A DNA stretch of 64,000 nucleotides, taken from contig JAJPGU010000028.1 of assembly GCA_021325615.1 (NCBI GenBank), forward strand, positions 1 through 64,000, read 5' to 3'. Numbering within the stretch: position 1 is the stretch's first letter; each line of letters opens with the position of its first letter. Positions 16,023-24,104 of the stretch are shown one piece after another. A model generated the notes under the pieces. It was given only the letters and a program-made list of their open reading frames with translations, was not told where the DNA came from and did not search any database. Source of the DNA: Nitrososphaerota archaeon (GTDB lineage: Archaea; Thermoproteota; Nitrososphaeria; Nitrososphaerales; Nitrosopumilaceae). The translations under genes were made by a program, and so were the position numbers.

Positions 16023-17663
16023 ATGACAACGCAGTCCTTGACAACCACCAGAGAATCGCGAATATTTGCCCAGAAAGTGGCACGATCTATAATCGAGGTG
16101 CAACCAAACATCAACAACACCGCAGACATAGTGGTTTTGCTTGAATGTCTGGGTTACAGAGTTGAAACCCTGCGCCAACATGGCTTTGAAGACTTTTACG
16201 CCTTGGCAAGACACCTGTACGAATTCATTGCCGTATATGAAACTCGGGAACAGAGCAACGATCTTTTCGTAAAATCTTTTACCATTGAAATGCCGAACAT
16301 CTCAAAACGCGTATCTGAAGGAGTAGGGTTAGTTTTTCCATGGCTAGGATCGCTTGCCCTCCTTTTCCTTACCGGGGTGTCCCTGTGGATGGCAATGGGC
16401 TTTCCTGCCTCGATTACCACGGCATTCGTCTCGGGGGTTTTCCTCGGGGTAGTTGTGACCGAGGGAACCCTCCAGGTATTCAATCGACTCTTCATGTTTT
16501 ATCACGAGCCTGGGAATATAGGTGAGGTAAAGCGACTCATAAGGCGGACATACTCCCTCATCGGGCTGGTCCTCCTTGTCGTCATGGGGATTGTATTTGC
16601 AATCGGGCAGTATGAAAAAATTCCTCTGCACCTAATCGAACTAACTATGATAAGTGCAGTAACTGTCTCGTTGCACAGGGCAAGTTACATGATTATCTAT
16701 ACTCTGAAAAAAGCAGCCACTCTGATAACCTCGTATTCATTGGCTTTTGCAATACTCCTGACTACATACTATTTCGGACAACCTCTTGTTCATGCCGAGG
16801 TAACTCGGTACTTCACCGGGCTATTGCTTGCGTTTGTTTCGCTTTCAGCATTCTCAGTCTATGAACACATCAAGCTGACAAAGACCATAAAGGAGACCTT
16901 GGTGGGGGACAAGCCGCACTTTTACAATCCTATGAGCAGGACTGACAAAACCCTCAAATCGAAATTCCGTGTGCAGCTCTGGGAGGCCGTACCCTATTCC
17001 TTGTATGGTGTTTTCTATGTGGTGACAATGTTTGGTGACAGGGTACTTTCTTGGATATACAACCCAGTAATCGGGCATGGGGGATACGTATTGCCAATGG
17101 CATTCAACGCCGTATATCACAGCGGCGCCGATATGGCATGGATTGTTCTTTTGCCAGGCTCGCTTATCCAGTATATCATGATGTCGCCCATCTATATCCA
17201 AATGAACAACATCAGCATCAAAATAAAGATTTCAGAATCCAAGGATCTTGACGCATTCATCTCTGCCACCTACAGGAAGGTTCTGATAATCTCAATTTCC
17301 GCATCTGTCATTACGGCTGTTCTTCTTAACGTTGTTGCACCGCCGCTGATGCTGCATGCCGGGCTTGCCATGACCAGTGTGCAGATCCTGAGGATTGCGT
17401 CGGTATCCAACGTCCTCATGTCGCTGTTCACAGTGAACAGCGTATTTTTGATGTGGATGAACAAGATTCGACATCTTGGAGTTTTGGTTATCGCCTCTGC
17501 CTTCTTGGTGATATCAACTGGCATCATGCTAGTGCATGGAGGAATTGAAAATCTAACCATCGGATACCTTGTTGGAGCCGCGTTTGCAGGGATCATTTCC
17601 CAAATTTATACCGCAAAGACGATAACCCGAGCATCCAGCATAGTCTTCTCAAAGATCGTCTGA
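16023..17663 (+). CDS. PelG-like polytopic membrane protein
   Basis: A 546-residue protein: a soluble N-terminal part (about 1-100) followed by about 11-12 membrane segments, including VFPWLGSLALLFLTGVSLW near 108, LIGLVLLVVMGIVFAIG, LAFAILLTTYYF and a C-terminal LGVLVIASAFLVISTGIML. The topology and the GDRVLSWI ... LLPGSLIQYI pattern resemble PelG, a Wzx/MOP-like inner-membrane protein that works with PelF to synthesise and export the polymer. Bacterial PelG is about 450 residues; the extra N-terminal domain is unusual. It would translocate the growing chain across the cytoplasmic membrane. Alternative: a different flippase-like protein. Last gene of the operon, convergent with the ATP-grasp gene 12 bases on. 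Confidence 0.7.
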   Translation: MTTQSLTTTRESRIFAQKVARSIIEVQPNINNTADIVVLLECLGYRVETLRQHGFEDFYALARHLYEFIAVYETREQSNDLFVKSFTIEMPNISKRVSEGVGLVFPWLGSLALLFLTGVSLWMAMGFPASITTAFVSGVFLGVVVTEGTLQVFNRLFMFYHEPGNIGEVKRLIRRTYSLIGLVLLVVMGIVFAIGQYEKIPLHLIELTMISAVTVSLHRASYMIIYTLKKAATLITSYSLAFAILLTTYYFGQPLVHAEVTRYFTGLLLAFVSLSAFSVYEHIKLTKTIKETLVGDKPHFYNPMSRTDKTLKSKFRVQLWEAVPYSLYGVFYVVTMFGDRVLSWIYNPVIGHGGYVLPMAFNAVYHSGADMAWIVLLPGSLIQYIMMSPIYIQMNNISIKIKISESKDLDAFISATYRKVLIISISASVITAVLLNVVAPPLMLHAGLAMTSVQILRIASVSNVLMSLFTVNSVFLMWMNKIRHLGVLVIASAFLVISTGIMLVHGGIENLTIGYLVGAAFAGIISQIYTAKTITRASSIVFSKIV

Positions 17664-17675
17664 TGGGAAATTGGC

Positions 17676-18737
17676 TCAGAAATAATTTGGGATGAAAGAG
17701 TTTGACACCTGGACGGACCTGTTGCGCTCGGTGTCCTCGTAGGTGGAATATGGTATGTATACCTCATTCAAATACCTCATGCAGACAAGCCTCTCATACT
17801 TGTTTTTCCTTGGCTCCTCCCTAAATACGACGTTTCGGAAAATAATGTCTGCCTCATTGATTCCGGCCACTGCCCTTAGGGGGGATGTCGCGGAAAATCT
17901 GGGATTTATCTCAAAGGTCTTAATGGTACCTCCGCTCATTTTCCCCTGTATGTTGATGGGTCCGCGGGCGCCAATCTGCAGTGCCGTTTCTTCTGCAACC
18001 TTGCGGACTTCCGCGTAATCGTCTATAAACGCCTTGTAGGTCTGGCCGCCCTTGAGGAATTTACGCATGGAAATTGATGACATTATTTTCCCAGAGGTGC
18101 TAATTGTTACACCAGAGGTAAATTCAGAATCCTCGCCATCCAGATATTCTTGTAGGAAGGGCCTCCATCCAGCTTTTGAAATAATGGAAATGGATGCCTC
18201 CAATTCGTCCTCATCGTGGGCCACGTAGAAATGCAACGATCCGTGCCCCTCCCGGGGCTTGACGACCACTGGAAATCCTGTCCTCCTGACAAATTTTACC
18301 CGGTCCTTCGGAAGGGCGGATTCGGCACATGGCAGTTTCCTTTGTTTCAGGAACCTGAATGTCTCCCACTTGTCGGTGGCGATGGATATTACATCGGGAG
18401 GGTTTGTTATCACCACTGCACCAGATTTGTTTTCAATATCGTCTTTTGCAAGGGCAAGAGGAAAAGTTTCCTCGTCAGATCCTACAAAAACGGCCCTTAT
18501 CTTTTTCTCTAGGCATAATTTTATGATGAAATCAAGGTAATCGGGAGATGTAACTGGAGGTACGAGGGCCCCAAAGTCTGCACGATAAAGCCCTGGAGCC
18601 CGTGGGCTCATGTCCGCTGCGACAATTTTGTATCTTCCATCTGTACCTGCCTGCTGGTTTGCAAGGTTGAGGCATTTCATTATTCCTTGGGCAACAATGC
18701 TTCCTGCAGATGTTACAAGGACATTTTGCGAGTCCAC
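17676..18737 (-). CDS. ATP-grasp enzyme (carbamoyl-phosphate-synthase-like)
   Basis: A 353-residue protein with an N-terminal Rossmann-like pre-ATP-grasp part (NVLVTSAGSIVAQGIMKCL), a central ATP-grasp fold (GFPVVVKPREGHGSLH near 154; FLQEYLDGEDSEF near 192) and the metal-binding FEINPRFSATSP near 277. ATP-grasp proteins of this kind join a carboxylate to an amine or thiol. The substrate is unknown; similar genes in glycan clusters modify sugars or link amino acids, but that is inference. GTG start at 18737 with an A+T-rich element about 26 bp upstream. It is convergent with the PelG-like gene and divergent from the GH135-type gene at 19006. Confidence 0.85.
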   Translation of the reverse strand: MDSQNVLVTSAGSIVAQGIMKCLNLANQQAGTDGRYKIVAADMSPRAPGLYRADFGALVPPVTSPDYLDFIIKLCLEKKIRAVFVGSDEETFPLALAKDDIENKSGAVVITNPPDVISIATDKWETFRFLKQRKLPCAESALPKDRVKFVRRTGFPVVVKPREGHGSLHFYVAHDEDELEASISIISKAGWRPFLQEYLDGEDSEFTSGVTISTSGKIMSSISMRKFLKGGQTYKAFIDDYAEVRKVAEETALQIGARGPINIQGKMSGGTIKTFEINPRFSATSPLRAVAGINEADIIFRNVVFREEPRKNKYERLVCMRYLNEVYIPYSTYEDTERNRSVQVSNSFIPNYF

Positions 18738-19005
18738 AATATGTTATTTGGTTCCTTGGTTTATCTGTTTTTTTAGAAATAAACTGTAATCATTCTATGT
18801 AATATTGTTCTATATTTTGATGAAAACTGGAACTCTGGTACATATTTGTCATTAGTAGATCGGGTAAAATTTCCGCGCTTGTGGAAAATACGACGCGATT
18901 TTTCAGATTTGTAATTTTTCAAAGATACGTGATCCGAAAGATGTTTGTCTTTTTTTGGATGAGCTCTCAGTTTTATTTTGTTATAGTAAATTGTTCTATA
19001 AGAAC
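18738..19005. promoter_or_regulatory. Divergent regulatory region with ATTGTTCTATA motifs
   Basis: This 268-bp gap separates the ATP-grasp gene from the GH135-type gene. ATTGTTCTATA occurs at 18803-18813. ATTGTTCTATAAGAACAT, an imperfect inverted repeat (GTTCT/AGAAC), spans 18990-19007 and runs into the ATG at 19006. TATA-like stretches lie at 18972-18988. The dyad sits where a bound repressor would cover the transcription start. Confidence 0.5.
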
Positions 19006-20724
19006 ATGTTAGAAAAATCAACAAGAACAATCACAGCAATTGCAGCAGCTCTGATACTTCTTTCGACACCATTGCTGGGCACCATGCCACACCAAGCACT
19101 TGCTACTTCTTCCACGGGGATCATAGTACCGTTGTACATGGATCCTGGTAGCTATTGGACACAGTTAATCCAAGTGAAGAACGCTCATCCGTCCGTTCCA
19201 ATCGTAGCAATCGCAAATCCTAACAACGGTCCTGGATCATCCATTGATTCAAACTACGTGAACGGGATTGCGCAGCTCCAATCGGCGGGGATAGTGGTCG
19301 TGGGATATGTGCACACGCTTTACGGGTCCAGAAGTACCACCACCTTGGAAACGGAGATGAACGAATGGCATAACTGGTATCACGTCACTGGAATTTTCTT
19401 TGACGAGATGGCAAATACTGCAGGTTACGAGTCATACTACTCAAACCTTTCAAGCTATGCGGCGTCTCACGGTATGGGATTCACAATAGGCAATCCCGGA
19501 ACCGATACGATTGCAAGTTATATGGGAACAGAGAGCAACCTATGCATTTACGAGGACGTGGGGCTTCCTTCTCTCTCAACGTTGGGAGGGTGGCACACCA
19601 GCTATCCTAAATCCGATTTCTGCATGATAGCGATAGGAGTAGGACTGCCGAGCCAGAGCTATGTTACCAGCGCCTCAAAATACGTGGGATACATCTATGC
19701 GACAAACGATAACCTGCCGAACCCGTATGACACACTGCCGTCTTACCTTGGCAGCCTGGCAGCAGAACTCGACACAGGCTCTTCATCGACCTCCGCACCT
19801 TCGTCACCAACAGGACTTTCAGCCACGGCAGTTTCCACCTCCGAAATCAATCTGAGCTGGAATGCACCCTCAAACAACGGGGGGACTGCAATAACTGGCT
19901 ACGAGGTTGACAGGTCTTCGGACGGGGGCTCTACTTGGTCGACAGTTGTACCAAACTCCGGTTCTACCAGTACGGCATATGCCGACAACGGGTTGTCTGC
20001 AGGAACGCAGTATGCCTACCGCGTATCTGCCATCAACTCAGTCGGAACTGGCACGCCATCTGCAATGTCATCTGCAACTACCCAGAGCGGTTCTGGAACG
20101 AATCCCCCTCCGTCTAACGGACTTTCCATAAATAATGTGAAATCAACATGGGGGGCCACCTCGTCAAACCAGATCACCCTTGCAAATTTCAACGCATCTG
20201 GAGGAAGCGACGGGCTTCTTGTAGTGGGCATTGGCGCCAACAACAACAATGTGGCATCGGTCACATTCGGCGGGGTTCCGCTGACAAAAGCAGTCTCTTC
20301 GTTTTACAACAACGATGCAGAATTCTGGTACCTGAAAAACCCAAGTGGAACTGCGAACATAGTGGTCACCACCGCGGGGGCCACCAAGATAGTAGTTGGA
20401 GCATATTCATTTGCTGGTGTGAATCAAACCAATCCGTTGCCGACCCATGTGGCAAGACACAACACGACTCTTAGCAGTCCAACTGTGTCAATTACCACGA
20501 AATATCCAAATGACATGGTGATTGATTTGCCATCGATCTGGGGAGGGGTGACGCTTGGTTCTAACACATGTGTGCAGGAATGGAACCACAACATATCAGG
20601 CGCAATAACAGGGGCATCTAGTTCGTTGATAGTATCTTCACCTGGAACCGTAAAATGCGGATGGACCGCAAGCAACGGTGACCAGTGGGATGACGTCGCA
20701 CTAGAAATTAGGGCGGATTCCTAA
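19006..20724 (+). CDS. Secreted spherulin-4-like (GH135-type) glycosidase with Fn3 and beta-sandwich domains
   Basis: 572 residues from ATG 19006. The signal peptide is clear (TAIAAALILLSTPLLG, cleavage near HQALA). The GH135-type barrel (about 36-260) keeps all three acidic positions: D133-E134 in IFFDEMAN and E183 in IYEDVG. It is therefore the copy most likely to be an active endo-alpha-1,4-N-acetylgalactosaminidase. A fibronectin type III domain follows (about 268-360, LSATAVSTSEINLSWNAP ... YAYRVSAIN), then a C-terminal beta-rich domain (about 370-572) that may bind carbohydrate or the cell surface. It lies next to the Pel-like operon, as hydrolases do in Pel and galactosaminogalactan loci. 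The start is chosen from the signal peptide and TATA spacing; upstream in-frame codons to 18955 would bury the promoter. Confidence 0.88.
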   Translation: MLEKSTRTITAIAAALILLSTPLLGTMPHQALATSSTGIIVPLYMDPGSYWTQLIQVKNAHPSVPIVAIANPNNGPGSSIDSNYVNGIAQLQSAGIVVVGYVHTLYGSRSTTTLETEMNEWHNWYHVTGIFFDEMANTAGYESYYSNLSSYAASHGMGFTIGNPGTDTIASYMGTESNLCIYEDVGLPSLSTLGGWHTSYPKSDFCMIAIGVGLPSQSYVTSASKYVGYIYATNDNLPNPYDTLPSYLGSLAAELDTGSSSTSAPSSPTGLSATAVSTSEINLSWNAPSNNGGTAITGYEVDRSSDGGSTWSTVVPNSGSTSTAYADNGLSAGTQYAYRVSAINSVGTGTPSAMSSATTQSGSGTNPPPSNGLSINNVKSTWGATSSNQITLANFNASGGSDGLLVVGIGANNNNVASVTFGGVPLTKAVSSFYNNDAEFWYLKNPSGTANIVVTTAGATKIVVGAYSFAGVNQTNPLPTHVARHNTTLSSPTVSITTKYPNDMVIDLPSIWGGVTLGSNTCVQEWNHNISGAITGASSSLIVSSPGTVKCGWTASNGDQWDDVALEIRADS

Positions 20725-20732
20725 AAGCCTTC

Positions 20733-21680
20733 CTACAATCCTTTTTTTATTTTTTTTATATGGGGCACCAGGTCCGTTGCGCCCGAGACCCATTTTAGCT
20801 GCTCTCCTGTTATGAACATGTATGATGGTTCGAATTTGGGGTATGCTTCCCCACAGGAAAAAATGGTCAGTACCATCCCACCGTGGTCTATCTTGTATCT
20901 TTGGCACGGCTCGTGACTCCTAACAATGACCTTGGTGCCAAAACTATCAAGGCAACTCCTCGAAACCGTCTCACCGAAATGTTTTCCGAAAAGTCTCCTT
21001 GATTTCTCAAACGGTACATCCCCCATGCTCCTGGGATCGCTCCATAATATTTCTTCTAGGACATCTTTCCTTGCCTGTAGCTCGGCTGCATTTGAGAGGT
21101 GGTGATCCTGCATGTATCTGGTCTCCGTGGGAGGACCGCCATGGACTAGGAAGAGCTTGTCGCCTACTATTGTAACTAGCGTAAGGAGTCGAAATAAATC
21201 CAGGACTTTATTGTAGGCTGGAGTTCCATGTTCGCCAAACCTCCCGGTAATTTCTGAAGGAAGGCCGTGGGATTGAAAGGGAAAATCCTCGGGAGCCTCA
21301 TGATTGCCACGCATGAGGATTACGACATCGGGATACCTGGATTTCAAATCGCATACCTTCTGAAGAACCTCTATGGATCCTGTCCCGCGGTCCACGTAAT
21401 CCCCCAAAAAAATTATTTTGTTCCTTGGATTTGAAAGAAATTCCTCATTCCTCATATCGCACAGAACCGAATCCAATGCTCCCATATCGCCGTGAAGATC
21501 GCCTACAACTAGTAGGTTTTCTGGAATTTCTAACCTTGTCAGCCCGTTTTTTATCCTCCCGCCTGCTATCTCTCCATTCATCCTCTCGTGTTCGATAGTC
21601 CTTCCTGCATTGATTATCGAGTTTTGAAACTCCATCCAGTTGGTTTGGAGGTAAGGTAGGCCAGAAGTCATTTCCCTCAT
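20733..21680 (-). CDS. PPP-family serine/threonine protein phosphatase
   Basis: A 315-residue metallophosphatase with all PPP signatures in order: GDLHGD near 62-67, GDYVDRG near 92-98, RGNHE near 126-130, and later histidines in LVHGGPP and RSHEP. These bind a dinuclear metal centre that hydrolyses phosphoserine or phosphothreonine, as in PP1/PP2A-type enzymes. Its start overlaps the stop of the TFB gene (ATGA, 21677-21680), which ties the phosphatase to a basal transcription factor. The 3' end is covered by a T-rich tract read as IKKIKKGL on this strand. It is convergent with the GH135-type gene. Confidence 0.93.
   Translation of the reverse strand: MREMTSGLPYLQTNWMEFQNSIINAGRTIEHERMNGEIAGGRIKNGLTRLEIPENLLVVGDLHGDMGALDSVLCDMRNEEFLSNPRNKIIFLGDYVDRGTGSIEVLQKVCDLKSRYPDVVILMRGNHEAPEDFPFQSHGLPSEITGRFGEHGTPAYNKVLDLFRLLTLVTIVGDKLFLVHGGPPTETRYMQDHHLSNAAELQARKDVLEEILWSDPRSMGDVPFEKSRRLFGKHFGETVSRSCLDSFGTKVIVRSHEPCQRYKIDHGGMVLTIFSCGEAYPKFEPSYMFITGEQLKWVSGATDLVPHIKKIKKGL
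20742..20759 (+). terminator. T-rich tract after the GH135-type gene
   Basis: Two runs of seven or eight T separated by one A follow the plus-strand stop at 20724 by about 17 bases. Oligo-T tracts terminate archaeal transcription. The tract lies within the 3' end of the convergent phosphatase gene. Confidence 0.5.
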
Positions 21681-22681
21681 GGGTTCACTTGCACAACTTG
21701 GACTTCCTTGCCCTTTTCGCTAGGGATTCTTGATTCCTTAGTATGATCGAGGGTCGCCTGTCCCTCCGTAGACCTTTCTCTCAACAATTTGTTGATTTCA
21801 AGGCACCTCTTACGGATGGTAATGGTCGTCAACTCCGCGGCTATTGCGACCCTCAGCTGGGTGGTGTGTTCTCCTACCTGCAGGGCAGCAAGGTAGAGGG
21901 CTGACGCGGCAAGTGATATTGGCTTTTTTCCTGAAAGTGTTGGCTCTCCTTCTACCTGTGAAAGGATTTCAAAGGCTCTTCTCTCAGTCTTGCCGCTTAG
22001 TTTTGCCCTTGCCGCTATCCTTGACAGGTATCTCGTCGGTTCTGGAGCCGTGACATTCATCTTCATACAGCGCAGCAAAAGCTTGTAATAATGTGTAACG
22101 TTTCTCCTGCTACAATTTTCCACCAGTACTTCCATCTGTTCCATGGGGAAATGGATTCCTGCATCTTTGCACGCTATGTATATGGTAGCTGCGACGATCC
22201 CAGTAATTGACCTGCCCCTTATGAGTTTCTGGTTCAGGGCCTTTCGATAGATGTAGCTTGCCCTTTCTGCTATTGAGGGACTCATGCCGAGGATTTCTGT
22301 TATGCGCAGGATCTCTTTTACCGCCTTTTTCAGATTCCTTGTCTTGGAATCGTTTGAAATGGCAAATTTATTCAACCTCCTTAATTTTTCAATATCGGCA
22401 TTGCCTTGGATTGCATTCCCATTGGCATCTATGTTTTTTTTGTCGATGAAGGTAGGCAGTCCGATATCGTACATCATGAGGGACGTGGGACTTTTGAGGC
22501 TCTCTCCTTCCATGGTGCTGAAAGACCCCGTATTGGAGTGTGAAAGATCATATGGTGATCCGCGGACCATGCCGCACCGGCTGCAAATTCTCTCACCCCG
22601 TTCTATATCTGAAACAAGTTTCCCCTTGCAGGCGGGACAAAAGTCCTCTTCTATCTCCGAGGCGTTGGTCTCGTGTGCCAT
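21677..22681 (-). CDS. tfb: Transcription initiation factor IIB (TFB)
   Basis: A 334-residue TFB. The N-terminal zinc ribbon C-P-A-C ... C-S-R-C (residues 15-36) recruits RNA polymerase, a B-reader/linker region follows, and two cyclin-like repeats (about 115-205 and 210-305) bind TBP-DNA; ARAKLSGKTERRAFEIL marks the second. A basic or polar tail of about 30 residues follows. Nitrososphaeria often encode several TFBs, so this may be a specialised one. TATA element TTTTAAAG at 22703-22710 lies 24-30 bp upstream of ATG 22681, implying a leaderless mRNA. It is in an operon with the overlapping PPP phosphatase. Confidence 0.95.
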   Translation of the reverse strand: MAHETNASEIEEDFCPACKGKLVSDIERGERICSRCGMVRGSPYDLSHSNTGSFSTMEGESLKSPTSLMMYDIGLPTFIDKKNIDANGNAIQGNADIEKLRRLNKFAISNDSKTRNLKKAVKEILRITEILGMSPSIAERASYIYRKALNQKLIRGRSITGIVAATIYIACKDAGIHFPMEQMEVLVENCSRRNVTHYYKLLLRCMKMNVTAPEPTRYLSRIAARAKLSGKTERRAFEILSQVEGEPTLSGKKPISLAASALYLAALQVGEHTTQLRVAIAAELTTITIRKRCLEINKLLRERSTEGQATLDHTKESRIPSEKGKEVQVVQVNP

Positions 22682-22821
22682 GTAAGCAGGAACTCTTTCT
22701 AGTTTTAAAGCTCTTTGCAGGATAGCTAAGTAATTTTCAAAGCTAAAAATTAGTTAGAAGAATTTTCCTATCTCTTTTTTCTCTAGATTTGTCTTTGATC
22801 CGACTTTTCCAAGAGTGTTTT

Positions 22822-23094
22822 TTAGACGTTGATTGTCCTGCTGTTTGTCTTCGAAGATACCAGGTCGCTAATCTCGTCATAGGCCTGCATGAAATGTCTG
22901 CCCTTCTCAGTCACGCGGTAAATCTGACTTCCCTCCTCGTATCTTATCAGGTTGTTGTCATGGAGGAATTTGAGGTATTCCTTTACCTGCGTGTAGGACA
23001 AGTATGCCTTGTACATTATCTTTGTTTTTGTTGCGCCGGTCCTGGATGCTTGAAGTATCATTGCCACTATCTCAGTCCTGCTTCTATACTTCAA
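22822..23094 (-). CDS. Small winged-helix DNA-binding protein (TTG start)
   Basis: A 90-residue paralogue of the protein at 1586-1864, sharing YRSR-x-EIV-x-MIL, GATKTKIMYKAYLSYTQ and YRVTEKGR. It is a winged-helix module without ligand domain, probably a transcription regulator. The open frame reaches to 23181, but alignment to the paralogue and the TATA box TTATAAA at 23118-23124 (24-30 bp upstream) place the start at TTG 23094. It is divergent from the winged-helix gene at 23273. An imperfect dyad ACAGAA/TTCTGT (23144-23160) sits upstream. Confidence 0.82.
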   Translation of the reverse strand: MKYRSRTEIVAMILQASRTGATKTKIMYKAYLSYTQVKEYLKFLHDNNLIRYEEGSQIYRVTEKGRHFMQAYDEISDLVSSKTNSRTINV

Positions 23095-23272
23095 GTCATG
23101 TAAATAGTGTGATGATGTTATAAAAGTAGTTTGGTTGCCTACTACAGAACAATATTCTGTACCGAAAACTTTTGTCAACAACCTTCCTGATCCTTATGAA
23201 TTGTTTTATAGTAGAAAATATGCGCAAAACTTTATTCCGGTCACCGCCTTTTCTGCGTATCGAGGTTAGATA

Positions 23273-23608
23273 GTGACTAAGAGAAAGGAATTGAGGCTGA
23301 AGCAGATAAAAAAGAGCAAGAGGGAACTAAAAAGGATTGACTGGAATACCGTAAAACGGGTTATCAGCACACTATACCACAATGCCCGCATGAAGAAGAC
23401 ACTCCTTGCCACCGCATGCAGTATGGGTTATGATAAATGTCGTCTCTATATTGATTGGCTGGAGATGATGGAGCTCATAAGAAAGGAGATCAATGACGAC
23501 GGTTTTGAGGAATTGATCCTAACCGAGAAAGGCAGGGCGCTTTACAGCAAGAAGTTTAACATAGAGAACTTTTATGGAAAAAGGATTCATCACATAGAGG
23601 ATTGTTAA
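23273..23608 (+). CDS. Small winged-helix protein, basic N-terminus
   Basis: 111 residues. A very basic N-terminus (MTKRKELRLKQIKKSKRELKR) is followed by a winged helix: WNTVKRVISTLYHNARMKKTLLATACSM, the recognition-helix region YDKCRLYIDWLEMMELI, and a wing ending LILTEKGRALY. It shares the W-x-x-V ... I-x-x-LYY-x-x-A-x-x-K ... ACSM-x-Y-x-x-C layout with the protein at 31701-32042, so these two form a second subfamily. Probably a transcription regulator. GTG start with GAGGT a few bases upstream. Confidence 0.72.
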   Translation: MTKRKELRLKQIKKSKRELKRIDWNTVKRVISTLYHNARMKKTLLATACSMGYDKCRLYIDWLEMMELIRKEINDDGFEELILTEKGRALYSKKFNIENFYGKRIHHIEDC

Positions 23609-23673
23609 ATAAAAATTTCACTTTCTTGGGTGGTGAGAGTCAGTTATTAATTATAAAAAGAAAGTAATCTGAA

Positions 23674-23937
23674 ATGCACGACGAACTGTGTCGAAAATGT
23701 GGTGGGATGCTGACGAACTGGTCGCTTTGTTCCGAATGTCGAAAGCCGATAAAAAGAGTATGTTTGGAATGCGGCCTTCATACTGAGGAAAGGATCCACA
23801 ATGTCTGCCTCTATCATTTGGGACCAATCGATGTGAATCCGCTCTCAACCCCATTTAATCCGCCCGCCGTCGGTAGGAGGGGCATGCTTCAAAGGAATGG
23901 GGATGAATCTAAATCACTGCTAAGCGAAGTGGCGTGA
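23674..23937 (+). CDS. Small multi-cysteine zinc-ribbon protein
   Basis: 87 residues. Three C-x2-C pairs (CRKC at 6-9, CSEC near 19-22, CLEC near 30-33) and a final C-x-x-H-type pair suggest two zinc sites in the first 50 residues; the rest is a polar tail. The function is unknown; it may bind nucleic acid or protein. A TATA element (TTATAAAAAG, 23649-23658) precedes ATG 23674 by the leaderless spacing. It is followed by a T-run. Confidence 0.65.
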   Translation: MHDELCRKCGGMLTNWSLCSECRKPIKRVCLECGLHTEERIHNVCLYHLGPIDVNPLSTPFNPPAVGRRGMLQRNGDESKSLLSEVA

Positions 23938-23950
23938 ATCCTCTGTCCTC

Positions 23951-23957
23951 TTTTTTT
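23951..23957 (+). terminator. T7 tract after the zinc-ribbon gene
   Basis: Seven consecutive T 13 bases after the stop codon of the zinc-ribbon gene, preceded by a pyrimidine-rich CTCTGTCCTC. A likely archaeal oligo-T terminator. Confidence 0.45.
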
Positions 23958-24024
23958 ATCCTGTCAGTAAGGCCAATAGCCGGGCATCAACGAGACCGAA
24001 AACTACGGGAGGGGGATGAATCAG

Positions 24025-24066
24025 ATTGTTCTATAAGTTTGATAGCTGAGTTTTATAGAGAACAAT
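24025..24066. repeat. Inverted repeat ATTGTTCTATAA / TTATAGAGAACAAT
   Basis: The arms lie at 24025-24036 and 24053-24066, separated by about 16 bases. They match except for two extra bases in the right arm. The left arm is the same ATTGTTCTATAA seen before the GH135-type gene at 19006. It sits about 12 bp upstream of the TATA element (24078-24084) of the WbqC-like gene. A regulator site or RNA hairpin; which one is unknown. Confidence 0.5.
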
Positions 24067-24104
24067 ACATCAATCACATTATAATCATATTGGCTTAATT
24101 TTAT

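Noticed and set aside
18773-19030. Minus-strand frame of 85 codons in the region upstream of the GH135-type gene
   Set aside because: It lies across a divergent promoter region and into the signal peptide; the composition is not coding-like.
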